Shown piece by piece: positions 56,877 through 64,000 of a stretch of DNA of 64,000 bases. Position numbers and translations under genes: made by a program. The DNA is taken from NCBI RefSeq assembly GCF_013215705.1, contig NZ_JABSQR010000028.1, positions 1 through 64,000 of the forward strand. Direction: 5' to 3'. Every line of letters begins with the position of its first letter. Within the stretch, counting starts at the first letter, position 1. Below the pieces are notes generated by a model. It was not told where the DNA came from, ran no database searches, and was given only the letters and a program-made list of their open reading frames with translations. This DNA is from Moritella sp. GTDB lineage: Bacteria; Pseudomonadota; Gammaproteobacteria; Enterobacterales; Moritellaceae.

Positions 56877-58097
56877 ATGGAAATCATTCTCGGCGTAGTC
56901 ATGTTCACGGTTATCGTTTTGGCACTAGTAACAGTAATTCTGTTTGCTAAGTCTAAACTGGTAAGTGAAGGTGATATTACAATTAGTATTAACGGTGACC
57001 CTGAGAAGTCGGTGGTTACTGGTGCAGGCGGTAAACTTCTAGCTTCACTATCTGCGAGCGGTATTTTCGTTTCTTCAGCTTGTGGTGGCGGTGGCACATG
57101 TGGCCAGTGTCGTGTGAAAGTTAAATCGGGTGGTGGTGATATTCTACCAACTGAACTTGATCACATCTCTAAAGGTGAAGCTCGTGAAGGCGAGCGTTTA
57201 GCATGTCAAGTTAGCGTAAAAGTTGACATGGACATCGAACTACCAGAAGAGATCTTTGGTGTGAAGAAATGGGAATGTGAAGTTATCTCTAACGATAACA
57301 AAGCAACGTTCATTAAAGAGCTTAAAATGGCTATTCCAAACGGCGAAGTGGTTCCTTTCCGCGCCGGTGGTTATATCCAAATTGAAGCGCCTGCTCACCA
57401 TGTTAAATATTCAGATTATGATATTCCTGAAGAATATCGTGGTGACTGGAAGCACTTTGGCTTCTTTGACATCGAGTCTAAAGTTGATGAAGAAACTATC
57501 CGTGCTTATTCTATGGCTAACTGCCCAGAAGAAGCGGGTATCATCATGCTTAACGTGCGTATTGCTACGCCACCGCCGCGTAATCTTTCTTTACCTGCCG
57601 GTAAGATGTCTTCGTACATCTTTAGCTTAAAGGCTGGCGATAAAGTAACGATTTCAGGTCCATTTGGTGAGTTCTTCGCGAGAGAAACTGACAATGAAAT
57701 GGTATTTGTTGGTGGTGGTGCTGGTATGGCGCCTATGCGTTCACACATCTTTGATCAACTTAACCGTCTAAATACAGACCGTAAAGTTTCATTCTGGTAT
57801 GGTGCTCGTTCTAAGCGTGAAATGTTCTATGTTGAAGATTTCGATATGCTTGCTAAAGAAAACGAAAACTTTGAATGGCATGTCGCATTAAGTGATCCAC
57901 AACCAGAAGATAACTGGGAAGGTTACACAGGCTTCATCCATAACGTGATCCTTGAAAATTATCTTGCAGATCATGAAGCGCCAGAAGATTGTGAGTACTA
58001 CATGTGTGGTCCTCCAATGATGAATGCTGCTGTTATCGGCATGCTGAAAGATCTTGGTGTTGAAGATGAAAATATCTTACTCGATGACTTTGGTTAA
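56877..58097 (+). CDS. nqrF: Na+-NQR subunit F (NADH dehydrogenase, 2Fe-2S and FAD)
   Basis: Electron entry point: takes electrons from NADH to FAD and then a 2Fe-2S cluster. The 406-residue protein has an N-terminal membrane helix, a ferredoxin domain with [10 protein letters not shown] and the fourth Cys in LACQV, then the FAD domain (RAYSMANCP) and NADH domain ([21 protein letters not shown]). ATG 56877 has AAAGGAT upstream. Confidence 0.97.
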   Translation: MEIILGVVMFTVIVLALVTVILFAKSKLVSEGDITISINGDPEKSVVTGAGGKLLASLSASGIFVSSACGGGGTCGQCRVKVKSGGGDILPTELDHISKGEAREGERLACQVSVKVDMDIELPEEIFGVKKWECEVISNDNKATFIKELKMAIPNGEVVPFRAGGYIQIEAPAHHVKYSDYDIPEEYRGDWKHFGFFDIESKVDEETIRAYSMANCPEEAGIIMLNVRIATPPPRNLSLPAGKMSSYIFSLKAGDKVTISGPFGEFFARETDNEMVFVGGGAGMAPMRSHIFDQLNRLNTDRKVSFWYGARSKREMFYVEDFDMLAKENENFEWHVALSDPQPEDNWEGYTGFIHNVILENYLADHEAPEDCEYYMCGPPMMNAAVIGMLKDLGVEDENILLDDFG

Positions 58098-58121
58098 TCG
58101 TTTTTGATTCAATTTAAATCG

Positions 58122-59132
58122 ATGTATCGATGGCTAGCTCTGATAGGGCTAGCCATTTTCATTCTTGGTTGTAGTGAGCAAAAAAGTACCGAAGAAGTGC
58201 TTTTCTCTGGTCCTACTATGGGTACAACTTATCATATGAAAGTAGTGGGTTTCTCACTGTCTGAACAAGATAAGCAAGATATTCAAGTCGAGATTGATAA
58301 ACGTTTAGAATTAGTCAACGATCAGATGTCGACTTATCGTCCTAATTCAGAGTTATCGCGCTTTAATCAAAGCGTAGCTGTTACTGGTTTTGAAGTATCA
58401 CGTGATACCGCAAAAGTTGTGCTAGAAGCTCTTCGTTTGAATAAACTGACGAATGGTGCATTAGATGTAACCGTTGGTCCTTTGGTTAATCTGTGGGGAT
58501 TTGGCCCAGATAATAAACCGGAAACAATACCGTCACAGCAACAATTAAATACTGTTAATCAACGTATTGGTATTCAGCATTTAGCGGCGACAGAAACAAC
58601 GTTAAGCAAAGACATTGACGGTTTATACGTTGACTTGTCTTCAATTGCTAAAGGTTATGGCGTTGATGTTATCGCTGAGTACTTTGCTTCTTTAGGGATT
58701 GAAAATTACCTGGTTGAAGTGGGCGGTGAACTGCGTATTAATGGTGTTAATGCGCGTGGTATCGATTGGCAAGTTGCGATTGAGAAACCGACGGCTGTTG
58801 ATCAAAGTGTGCAAGAAGTGATTGCGGTTGGGAACAATGCAATTGCAACATCAGGTGATTACCGTAATTATTACGAGCTTGATGGTGAGCGTTTTGCGCA
58901 TACAATTGATCCGGTAAGCGGTAGACCGATTAAACATAAGCTGGTTTCTGTGACGGTTATCCATGCTTCATCCATGACTGCTGATGGGTTAGCTACAGCG
59001 TTAATGGTGATGGGCGAGAAAGACGGTCTTGAGTTTGCCAAACGGCAAGAATTAGCTGTGTTGATGATCTCGAAGTCAGATTCAGGGTATAATGAAGTGT
59101 ATACCAAACAGTTCGAACCTTATTTACAATAG
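58122..59132 (+). CDS. apbE: FAD:protein FMN transferase ApbE
   Basis: Attaches FMN from FAD to Thr residues of NqrB and NqrC in the periplasm. From ATG 58122 it has 336 residues: a lipoprotein signal ending IFILGCSE, GPTMGTTYHMKV, NDQMSTYRPNSELSRFN, the DLSSIAKGYGVD motif and GGELR. HTIDPVSGRPIKH holds the catalytic Asp/His. TTG at 58104 is an alternative start; neither has a clear ribosome binding site. It follows nqrF closely, so its location among its substrates is meaningful. Confidence 0.94.
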   Translation: MYRWLALIGLAIFILGCSEQKSTEEVLFSGPTMGTTYHMKVVGFSLSEQDKQDIQVEIDKRLELVNDQMSTYRPNSELSRFNQSVAVTGFEVSRDTAKVVLEALRLNKLTNGALDVTVGPLVNLWGFGPDNKPETIPSQQQLNTVNQRIGIQHLAATETTLSKDIDGLYVDLSSIAKGYGVDVIAEYFASLGIENYLVEVGGELRINGVNARGIDWQVAIEKPTAVDQSVQEVIAVGNNAIATSGDYRNYYELDGERFAHTIDPVSGRPIKHKLVSVTVIHASSMTADGLATALMVMGEKDGLEFAKRQELAVLMISKSDSGYNEVYTKQFEPYLQ

Positions 59133-59140
59133 AGGCTAAT

Positions 59141-59365
59141 ATGGCTTATTTTGCTGCAACATTTGTTATTTTTGCGCTCGTTATTGCGGGTATGTCGATA
59201 GGCTATATCGTGCAAAAGAAATCGATCACAGGTAGCTGTGGTGGTATTAGTAACTTAGGCATGGACAAGGCGTGTGATTGCCCCGATCCATGTGATAAGC
59301 GTAAAGCTAAAATAGCAAAAGCAGAAGCTAAACAAAAGATGTTAAGTGAAAACCGTATCATCTAG
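59141..59365 (+). CDS. nqrM: Na+-NQR maturation protein NqrM
   Basis: A 74-residue protein, formerly DUF539, needed to mature NQR in Vibrio, probably by delivering iron to the NqrD/E site. One membrane helix (about residues 3-25) is followed by SCGGISNLG and CDCPDPC, the four-cysteine pattern of the family, then a Lys-rich tail. It is the last gene of the nqr operon, 8 bp after apbE. Confidence 0.95.
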   Translation: MAYFAATFVIFALVIAGMSIGYIVQKKSITGSCGGISNLGMDKACDCPDPCDKRKAKIAKAEAKQKMLSENRII

Positions 59366-59381
59366 TTTATGCCAAGCATCT

Positions 59382-59418
59382 AGCTATAAAGTGCAGTTTT
59401 GTACTTTATAGCTTTATT
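59382..59418 (+). terminator. Terminator of the nqr operon
   Basis: AGCTATAAAGT (59382-59392) pairs with ACTTTATAGCT (59403-59413), followed by TTATT. Confidence 0.8.
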
Positions 59419-59431
59419 CCTATCCTCTCAA

Positions 59432-59458
59432 TTATTCTCTTTATTCTCTTTATTCTCT
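59432..59458 (+). repeat. Three perfect 9-bp tandem repeats
   Basis: TTATTCTCT occurs three times in a row (59432, 59441, 59450), followed by CCCTCTTTA. It is a pyrimidine-rich microsatellite between the nqr terminator and ompW. Copy-number change would move elements upstream of ompW. Confidence 0.85.
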
Positions 59459-59523
59459 CCCTCTTTAATATTCCGATTTCAAAAAAACGCTTTTGTATTA
59501 ATCTAAAACGTATTTTTAATTTT

Positions 59524-59537
59524 ACTCATTAATGAGT
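59524..59537 (+). promoter_or_regulatory. 14-bp perfect palindrome upstream of ompW
   Basis: ACTCATTAATGAGT is a perfect palindrome, 13 bp upstream of the FNR box and 157 bp before the ompW start. It looks like an operator; the regulator is unknown. Confidence 0.4.
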
Positions 59538-59550
59538 ATGTTAGCTGTGG

Positions 59551-59564
59551 TTGATATAGATCAA
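59551..59564 (+). promoter_or_regulatory. FNR box upstream of ompW
   Basis: TTGATATAGATCAA matches the FNR consensus TTGAT-N4-ATCAA exactly. It lies 130 bp before the ompW start. In E. coli ompW is oxygen-regulated through FNR, which supports the reading. Confidence 0.75.
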
Positions 59565-59693
59565 CATCATGTTTTTTGTATGTGGCACAGTGTACCCAAG
59601 TTAATGTTTTGTTACAAAATGATGCAAAAGAACATCAAATGTAATCGAATAGTATTTGAAATAATAAACATACCCGAATTGATGGAGCTCCAC

Positions 59694-60346
59694 ATGAACA
59701 AGAAAATATTATCTGGATTAATCACCGCATCTTTATTATCAGCAACGCTTGCTGCCCCTGCTTTTGCTCATCAACAAGGGGATATTATTGTTCGTGCTGG
59801 TGCGCTTATGGTTGCGCCGAATGAGTCAAGTGAAAATGTAGGTGGAGCATTCGGTGAATTTACCGTGAGTGATAATACCCAACTTGGGCTTAACTTTACT
59901 TACATGGCAACGGATAATATTGGTATTGAATTGGTAGCTGCAACGCCATTTAAGCATGACGTTGGACTTGACAGTTTGGGTGGTACAATTGCAGAAGTAA
60001 ATCAACTACCACCAACATTATTAGCGCAATACTACTTTGGTGATTCAGGCTCTAAATTCCGTCCTTATATAGGTGCCGGACTTAACTTTACTGTGTTCTA
60101 TGATACTAAATTTAATGAAAATGGTACTGACCAAGGTCTAACTGATTTAGATTTGAGTAACTCGGTGGCTTAGCTGCACAAGTCGGTATTGACTATATGA
60201 TCAATGATAAGTGGTTGGTGAATGCATCGGTAATGTATGCGGATATCAGTACTGATGTGACATTTAAATTAAATGGTGCCGATGTAAAAGCTAAAACAGA
60301 CATCGATCCATTGGTATACATGGTTAGTATCGGTTATGTATTTTAA
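59694..60346 (+). pseudogene. ompW: OmpW family outer-membrane protein gene, frameshifted
   Basis: ATG 59694 (GGAG at 59684-59687) opens a signal peptide (ATLAAPAFAH) and an OmpW barrel: IIVRAGALMVAPN, YMATDNIGIELVAATPFKHD, PTLLAQYYF and FRPYIGAGLNFTVFYD. At 60162-60173 the frame ends in SVA and a stop. One base later the sequence reads on in another frame from 60164: GGLAAQVGIDYMINDKW to SIGYVF and TAA at 60344-60346, exactly the OmpW C-terminus. A single missing base near 60163 explains it; the repaired protein would have about 217 residues, close to E. coli OmpW. It could be a true mutation or a sequence error. Without the last three strands and terminal Phe the barrel would not insert. 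Confidence 0.88.
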
Positions 60347-60513
60347 TTAGCTTTTCCAGTTTCTATTAGCTAAATATGACAAGGTGCATCTGCTCCTTGT
60401 TTACCATTCTATTTCGTTCTTATATCTTAATTCCCCAATTGTTCGAATTTTCTTATTTCCTGCTTTTTTCTTATTTAATTATTTGTCCTCTGGCTTAAAT
60501 GTACTTATAATAA

Positions 60514-60529
60514 CTGGTATTTTATACAG
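60514..60529 (+). promoter_or_regulatory. LexA (SOS) box upstream of dinB
   Basis: CTGGTATTTTATACAG matches CTGT-N8-ACAG with one mismatch and keeps the AT-rich middle and outer A/T. It lies 33 bp before the dinB start, as expected for an SOS gene. Confidence 0.8.
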
Positions 60530-60562
60530 TGCTATTTTACTTGTAATTACTTCGTGAAGGTC

Positions 60563-61615
60563 ATGAGAAAAATAATTCATATCGATATGGATGCGTACTT
60601 CGCAAATGTGGAAATACGTGACAATCCTGCTTATAAAGATATTCCTATTGCTATTGGTGGCATGAGTGATCGCCGTGGGGTGATCGCAACGTGCAACTAT
60701 ATCGCCCGCCAATATGGGGTGCGCTCTGCCATGTCTTCTTATAAAGCAATGCAGCTCTGTCCAGATTTAACGTTAGTGCCCTCACGTATGCAGGTATACA
60801 AAGAAGTCTCAGCACAGATTCATGAAATATTTTCTCGCTATACCGATTTGATCGAACCCTTATCGTTAGATGAAGCTTATTTAGATGTCTCTGCTTGTAA
60901 ATTATTTTCTGGTAGTGCCACGTTAATTGCCGAAGACATTCGCCAAACTATCGAGTCTGAGTTGGCACTTACTGCGTCTACAGGCGTTGCTCCAGTCAAG
61001 TTTTTAGCTAAGGTAGCATCAGATATTAATAAACCGAATGGACTGTTTGTGATCACGCCATCACAAGTTAAATCCTTTGTGGCAGACTTACCTTTAAATA
61101 AGATCCCTGGGGTGGGGAAAGTAACTTGGCAAAAGCTCAATCGTGTTGGTTTGTATACGTGTGCTGATGTGCTTAAATTCCCTGCGGAAGATATTATTGA
61201 GAGCTTTGGTAAGTTAGGCCATAGTTTGTTAGAACGCTGTCAAGGTATTGATAATCGCCCTGTTTGTAATGAACGACATCGTAAATCGGTGGGGGTTGAG
61301 ATTACTCTACCTGAAGATATTGTTACGTTAGAACAGTGCATGGCGTTATTTCCTCAGCTATATCAAACCTTGTTGCAGCGCCTAGCAAAAGCCTCTCCTG
61401 ATATGCGGATCACTAAACAAGGCGTTAAGCTCAAATTTAATGATTTTACTCTTACCAGTGCTGAGCAAAGCATCACTACGCTCGACGAGCACCTCTTTAC
61501 TGACTTATATGTACAGGCGATGACAAAGCAAGAACAACGTGGTATTCGTTTAATTGGTTTATATGTCGGCCTTGCTGGTGATCATGACAGTGAGCAGTAT
61601 AACTTGCTGTTTTAG
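60563..61615 (+). CDS. dinB: DNA polymerase IV (Y-family)
   Basis: A translesion polymerase induced by DNA damage. From ATG 60563 the product has 350 residues. [12 protein letters not shown] gives the first catalytic Asp and the steric-gate Tyr region, [11 protein letters not shown] the Asp-Glu pair, and [12 protein letters not shown] the helix-hairpin-helix. A little-finger domain follows (RKSVGVE). The C-terminus ends QYNLLF; the beta-clamp motif of E. coli DinB (QLVLGL) is similar in place. GTG 60554 is an alternative start. A LexA box precedes it. Confidence 0.96.
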   Translation: MRKIIHIDMDAYFANVEIRDNPAYKDIPIAIGGMSDRRGVIATCNYIARQYGVRSAMSSYKAMQLCPDLTLVPSRMQVYKEVSAQIHEIFSRYTDLIEPLSLDEAYLDVSACKLFSGSATLIAEDIRQTIESELALTASTGVAPVKFLAKVASDINKPNGLFVITPSQVKSFVADLPLNKIPGVGKVTWQKLNRVGLYTCADVLKFPAEDIIESFGKLGHSLLERCQGIDNRPVCNERHRKSVGVEITLPEDIVTLEQCMALFPQLYQTLLQRLAKASPDMRITKQGVKLKFNDFTLTSAEQSITTLDEHLFTDLYVQAMTKQEQRGIRLIGLYVGLAGDHDSEQYNLLF

Positions 61616-61676
61616 AAGTGTATTAACTTCAATGAATAAACTTATTTATCCTTTTCTAAGCTATCTGCTATTTCTA

Positions 61677-61715
61677 TATATTCCTAAAAGCTATTAAAAA
61701 TTAGCTTATTTTCTT
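61677..61715 (+). repeat. Imperfect direct repeat, copy 1 (at the 3' end of the DUF1971 gene)
   Basis: TATATTCCTAAAAG (61677-61690) and the next 25 bases match 63274-63312 with 5 mismatches in 39. This copy includes the last codons of the DUF1971 gene (minus strand) and a weak AAGCTA/TAGCTT terminator-like hairpin at 61688-61707. Confidence 0.7.
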
Positions 61716-62044
61716 GCGTTAAATAGTGGTTGATCTTTCTTGTTGGTCTCAGACCAAAAATTAATATTGAACTGCGCATCATCTGTGATTTCGATACGAT
61801 GCCAATATTCAGGCGGGCTGGTAGCAAATTGGCCCGCATTGATAACAACTTTAACCTCTGGCTCGTTAGCATGTTCATTGGCAAAGCCATAATAGGTTAC
61901 CGTTCCTTCCATTACACACAGTTGACCAAATACTCCCTCAGCAGTATTGTGATGCGAGAGTAGTGCTGAAGGTACGTTCCCTTTTGTAAAAAACGGAGTA
62001 GAACGCTGTACAGTCCAATTAGCAGGAATTCGTTGATGGCTCAT
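61706..62044 (-). CDS. DUF1971 (YeaR/TehB-related) cupin-like protein
   Basis: From ATG 62044, with GGGGAGG as a strong ribosome binding site on its strand, the product has 112 residues: MSHQRIPANWTVQRSTPFF, then SHHNTAEGVFGQLCVMEGTVTYYGFA, given in parts GVFGQLCVMEGTV and YYGFA, and AGQFATSPPEYWHRIE, a cupin-type His motif. This is the YeaR-like DUF1971 pattern. In E. coli YeaR responds to nitrate and nitric oxide; function unknown. The frame extends upstream to 62140 without support. Divergent from lplA. The C-terminal end lies in a direct repeat. Confidence 0.83.
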   Translation of the reverse strand: MSHQRIPANWTVQRSTPFFTKGNVPSALLSHHNTAEGVFGQLCVMEGTVTYYGFANEHANEPEVKVVINAGQFATSPPEYWHRIEITDDAQFNINFWSETNKKDQPLFNARK

Positions 62045-62146
62045 TGTAAACCTCCCCAGTAATACACTGGTATATGAAGATGAATTAATCTTTGTTACTG
62101 ACCTGAATAACAAAGTTACATTTAAGATACCATATCCCAATCTTTA

Positions 62147-62165
62147 ATCAAGAATAATTCTCATT
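62147..62165. promoter_or_regulatory. Fur-box-like sequence between DUF1971 and lplA
   Basis: The 19 bases read ATCAAGAATAATTCTCATT; the reverse complement starts AATGAGAAT, a perfect Fur half-site (AATGANAAT), while the other half is imperfect. It lies 57 bp before lplA and 102 bp before the DUF1971 start. Chance occurrence in AT-rich DNA is possible. Confidence 0.35.
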
Positions 62166-62222
62166 TGCATTTGGGGTGCGTGTTATAGTTCCCGTATCAT
62201 TTCAATTAATCGGATAATATTT

Positions 62223-63239
62223 ATGTCAAAAATTCGTGTCCTGCTTTCTACGTCTACCTGCCCGTGGTTTAATCTGGCTGTTGAAGAAACCATCTTCCGT
62301 TCTATGTCTGCAAATCAGCGTATATTATTCTTATGGCGTAATGCCGATACGATTGTCATTGGCCGCGCTCAGAACCCATGGAAGGAATGTAATACGCGAA
62401 AGATGGAACAAGATAGTATAAAGCTGGCTCGTCGCCAAAGTGGGGGAGGTGCCGTTTTTCATGATTTAGGAAATACTAACTTTACCTTTATGGCTGGTAA
62501 GCCAGAGTATAATAAGACGATATCAACCCAAATTGTACTAAATGCACTCAAAAAATTAGGTATTAACGGTAAGGCAACCGGTCGCAATGACTTGGTTGTG
62601 ACTGTATCTGATGGTGATCGTAAGTTTTCTGGTTCAGCATATCGTGAAACATTAGATCGTGGATTTCACCACGGAACGCTATTACTTAATGCTAATCTGA
62701 CTCGATTGGAAAATTACCTGTGTCCCGATCCTAAAAAACTAAAAGCCAAAGGTATTACTTCGGTTCGATCACGGGTAATCAACCTTTGCGATATCAATCC
62801 AAGTATTAATCATAATATGGTATGTGAAGCTATCACTCAGGAATTTTATGCATATTTTAGTGAGACTGTAGCAATCGAATATATTTCACCTGATACCATT
62901 CCCGATTTACCAGGATTCAAAGAAAAATATAGCCAGCAAAGAAGCTGGGATTGGAATTTTGGAAATACATCTAATTTTACTCACTCTTTGGATGAACGCT
63001 TTACATGGGGGGGCGTTGAAATCCACTTTGATGTAAGAAAAGCGTACATCTGGCATACACAAATATTCACCGACAGCTTAGACCCGACACCATTGGAAGC
63101 CTTATCAAGGCAATTAACAGGCCTAGCGTATACACCAAATGCAGTCGCCAATTGTATTGATGAAATTACCGTACAGTTTCCTGAAAACGCTATTGAACTA
63201 AAGGAACTACAAGCGTGGCTCACTTTCGCAATGACCTAA
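62223..63239 (+). CDS. lplA: Lipoate-protein ligase A
   Basis: Activates free lipoate with ATP and attaches it to lipoyl domains, the salvage route. The 338-residue length matches E. coli Lpl[32 protein letters not shown] (lipoate-binding loop), and KFSGSAYRE with the catalytic Lys in the large domain are visible, with a C-terminal small domain after residue 250. The ribosome binding site before ATG 62223 is weak (GGATAATATTT). It complements lipA/lipB of the same window. It is flanked, with DUF1971, by imperfect direct repeats. Confidence 0.95.
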   Translation: MSKIRVLLSTSTCPWFNLAVEETIFRSMSANQRILFLWRNADTIVIGRAQNPWKECNTRKMEQDSIKLARRQSGGGAVFHDLGNTNFTFMAGKPEYNKTISTQIVLNALKKLGINGKATGRNDLVVTVSDGDRKFSGSAYRETLDRGFHHGTLLLNANLTRLENYLCPDPKKLKAKGITSVRSRVINLCDINPSINHNMVCEAITQEFYAYFSETVAIEYISPDTIPDLPGFKEKYSQQRSWDWNFGNTSNFTHSLDERFTWGGVEIHFDVRKAYIWHTQIFTDSLDPTPLEALSRQLTGLAYTPNAVANCIDEITVQFPENAIELKELQAWLTFAMT

Positions 63240-63273
63240 TTTAAAGGAATCTATCTGCCCACTCCTTCATTCC

Positions 63274-63312
63274 TATATTCCTAAAAGTTATTAAGAATCA
63301 GTTTATGTTCTT
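63274..63312 (+). repeat. Imperfect direct repeat, copy 2 (between lplA and cysD)
   Basis: Matches 61677-61715 with 5 mismatches in 39. The minus strand next to it can be read as a short C-terminal remnant ending NRQRT and a stop, which loosely recalls the DUF1971 end (NARK and stop), so it may be the stump of a second DUF1971 copy. Confidence 0.6.
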
Positions 63313-63387
63313 TGGCGGTTATAAGTAAAGGGGCTATATTGATCCAAACGATATGAAATTATCCAATTTGGTCTGATGGAGTAGAAG

Positions 63388-64000
63388 ATGAATCAACAGA
63401 GGTTGACCCACCTTAAACAGCTGGAAGCTGAAAGTATCCACATAATCAGGGAAGTTGCGGCAGAGTTTGATAATCCGGTAATGATGTATTCAATCGGTAA
63501 AGACTCGTCAGTGATGCTACACCTGGCTCGTAAGGCTTTTTACCCAGGTAAGATCCCGTTTCCATTATTGCATGTTGATACTAACTGGAAGTTTCGCGAA
63601 ATGATTGAGTTTCGTGATAAGGCCGTTGATAAATACGGTTTTGATCTGTTAGTACACCAAAACCCTGAAGGGATCGCGATGGGCTGTAGCCCGTTTGATC
63701 ACGGCAGTTCGAAACATACCGATATTATGAAAACCCAAGGGCTGAAGCAAGCGTTAGATAAATACGGTTTTGATGCGGCATTTGGTGGCGCACGACGTGA
63801 TGAAGAAAAATCGCGTGCCAAAGAGCGTGTGTATTCATTCCGTGATAAGCATCATCGCTGGGATCCAAAAAACCAACGACCTGAATTATGGCGTACTTAT
63901 AACGGCCAAGTTAATAAAGGTGAAAGCATTCGTGTGTTCCCATTATCAAACTGGACTGAACTGGATATTTGGCAATATATCTACCAAGAACAAATTGAAA
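63388..64000 (+). CDS. cysD: Sulfate adenylyltransferase subunit 2, 3' end outside window
   Basis: CysD, with the GTPase CysN, makes adenylyl-sulfate from sulfate and ATP, the entry step to CysJIH chemistry. 204 codons are present and the frame is open at the window end; the full protein should be about 300 residues. [20 protein letters not shown], given in part, and the PP-loop [21 protein letters not shown] are near-exact Cys[20 protein letters not shown] follows. ATG 63388 has GGAG at 63379-63382. It is probably first of cysDNC, but downstream genes are out of view. Confidence 0.96.
   Translation, partial: MNQQRLTHLKQLEAESIHIIREVAAEFDNPVMMYSIGKDSSVMLHLARKAFYPGKIPFPLLHVDTNWKFREMIEFRDKAVDKYGFDLLVHQNPEGIAMGCSPFDHGSSKHTDIMKTQGLKQALDKYGFDAAFGGARRDEEKSRAKERVYSFRDKHHRWDPKNQRPELWRTYNGQVNKGESIRVFPLSNWTELDIWQYIYQEQIE

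Noticed and set aside
62236-62421. Plus-strand 61-codon frame inside lplA
   Set aside because: Wholly inside lplA in another frame, with no ribosome binding site.

Overview
The window is a chromosomal segment of a marine-type gammaproteobacterium. The gene set (Na+-translocating NQR, crl, acyl-CoA ligase next to ilvIH, DUF3802, ompW) and the AT-leaning composition fit the Alteromonadales/Vibrionales side, and Moritella or a close relative is my best guess. That genus call is an inference from gene content and protein character, not a measured match. I saw no rRNA, tRNA, CRISPR array, transposase or integrase gene.

Layout. (1) 1-3.6 kb is an accessory patch: the 3' part of an alpha/beta-hydrolase gene, an adjacent two-HKD phospholipase D-like gene, a decayed fragment of urease accessory gene ureG, and a PilZ gene. 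(2) 3.7-13.4 kb is branched-chain amino acid synthesis: leuA-leuB on the minus strand, ended by a strong terminator with no leuCD, then an acyl-CoA synthetase, a GGDEF-EAL protein and ilvIH on the plus strand. (3) 13.4-19.8 kb holds a DUF3802 gene, a crotonase and the cysJIH sulfite/PAPS reduction operon behind a long dyad. (4) 20-25.9 kb is pepD / gpt-crl-proB-proA, the order known from E. coli without frsA. (5) 26-41 kb is the lipA-lipB-ybeD-dacA-rlpA-mltB-rodA-mrdA-rlmH-rsfS-nadD-holA-lptE-leuS cluster (lipoate, cell-wall elongation, ribosome maturation, NAD, DNA polymerase clamp loader, LPS export, leucyl-tRNA), with ybeL divergent from leuS. (6) 41-51.9 kb carries a secreted LigB-type ligase, a 264-bp inverted-repeat element, thiI, panE, vanZ-like, yajQ, ampG, ppiA, yajG, rlmG and bolA. 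(7) 52-59.4 kb is a complete nqrABCDEF-apbE-nqrM operon. (8) 59.4-64 kb has a frameshifted ompW behind a perfect FNR box, dinB behind a LexA box, a YeaR-like DUF1971 gene, lplA, and the start of cysD, cut by the window edge.

How parts fit. Lipoate has both the de novo route (lipA/lipB) and a salvage-type ligase (lplA). ApbE and NqrM supply the covalent FMNs and the iron site that the NQR complex needs. CysJIH and CysD belong to one sulfate assimilation pathway but sit 44 kb apart. LeuAB and IlvIH serve one pathway, yet leuO and leuCD, found here in vibrios, are absent.

Most worth a second look: the ureG relic, the 264-bp structured element with solo end-like copies upstream of two genes, the lipase-PLD pair, the ompW frameshift, and the imperfect direct repeats around DUF1971-lplA. 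I found no clear candidate for an entirely new system; the lipase-PLD pair is the nearest.
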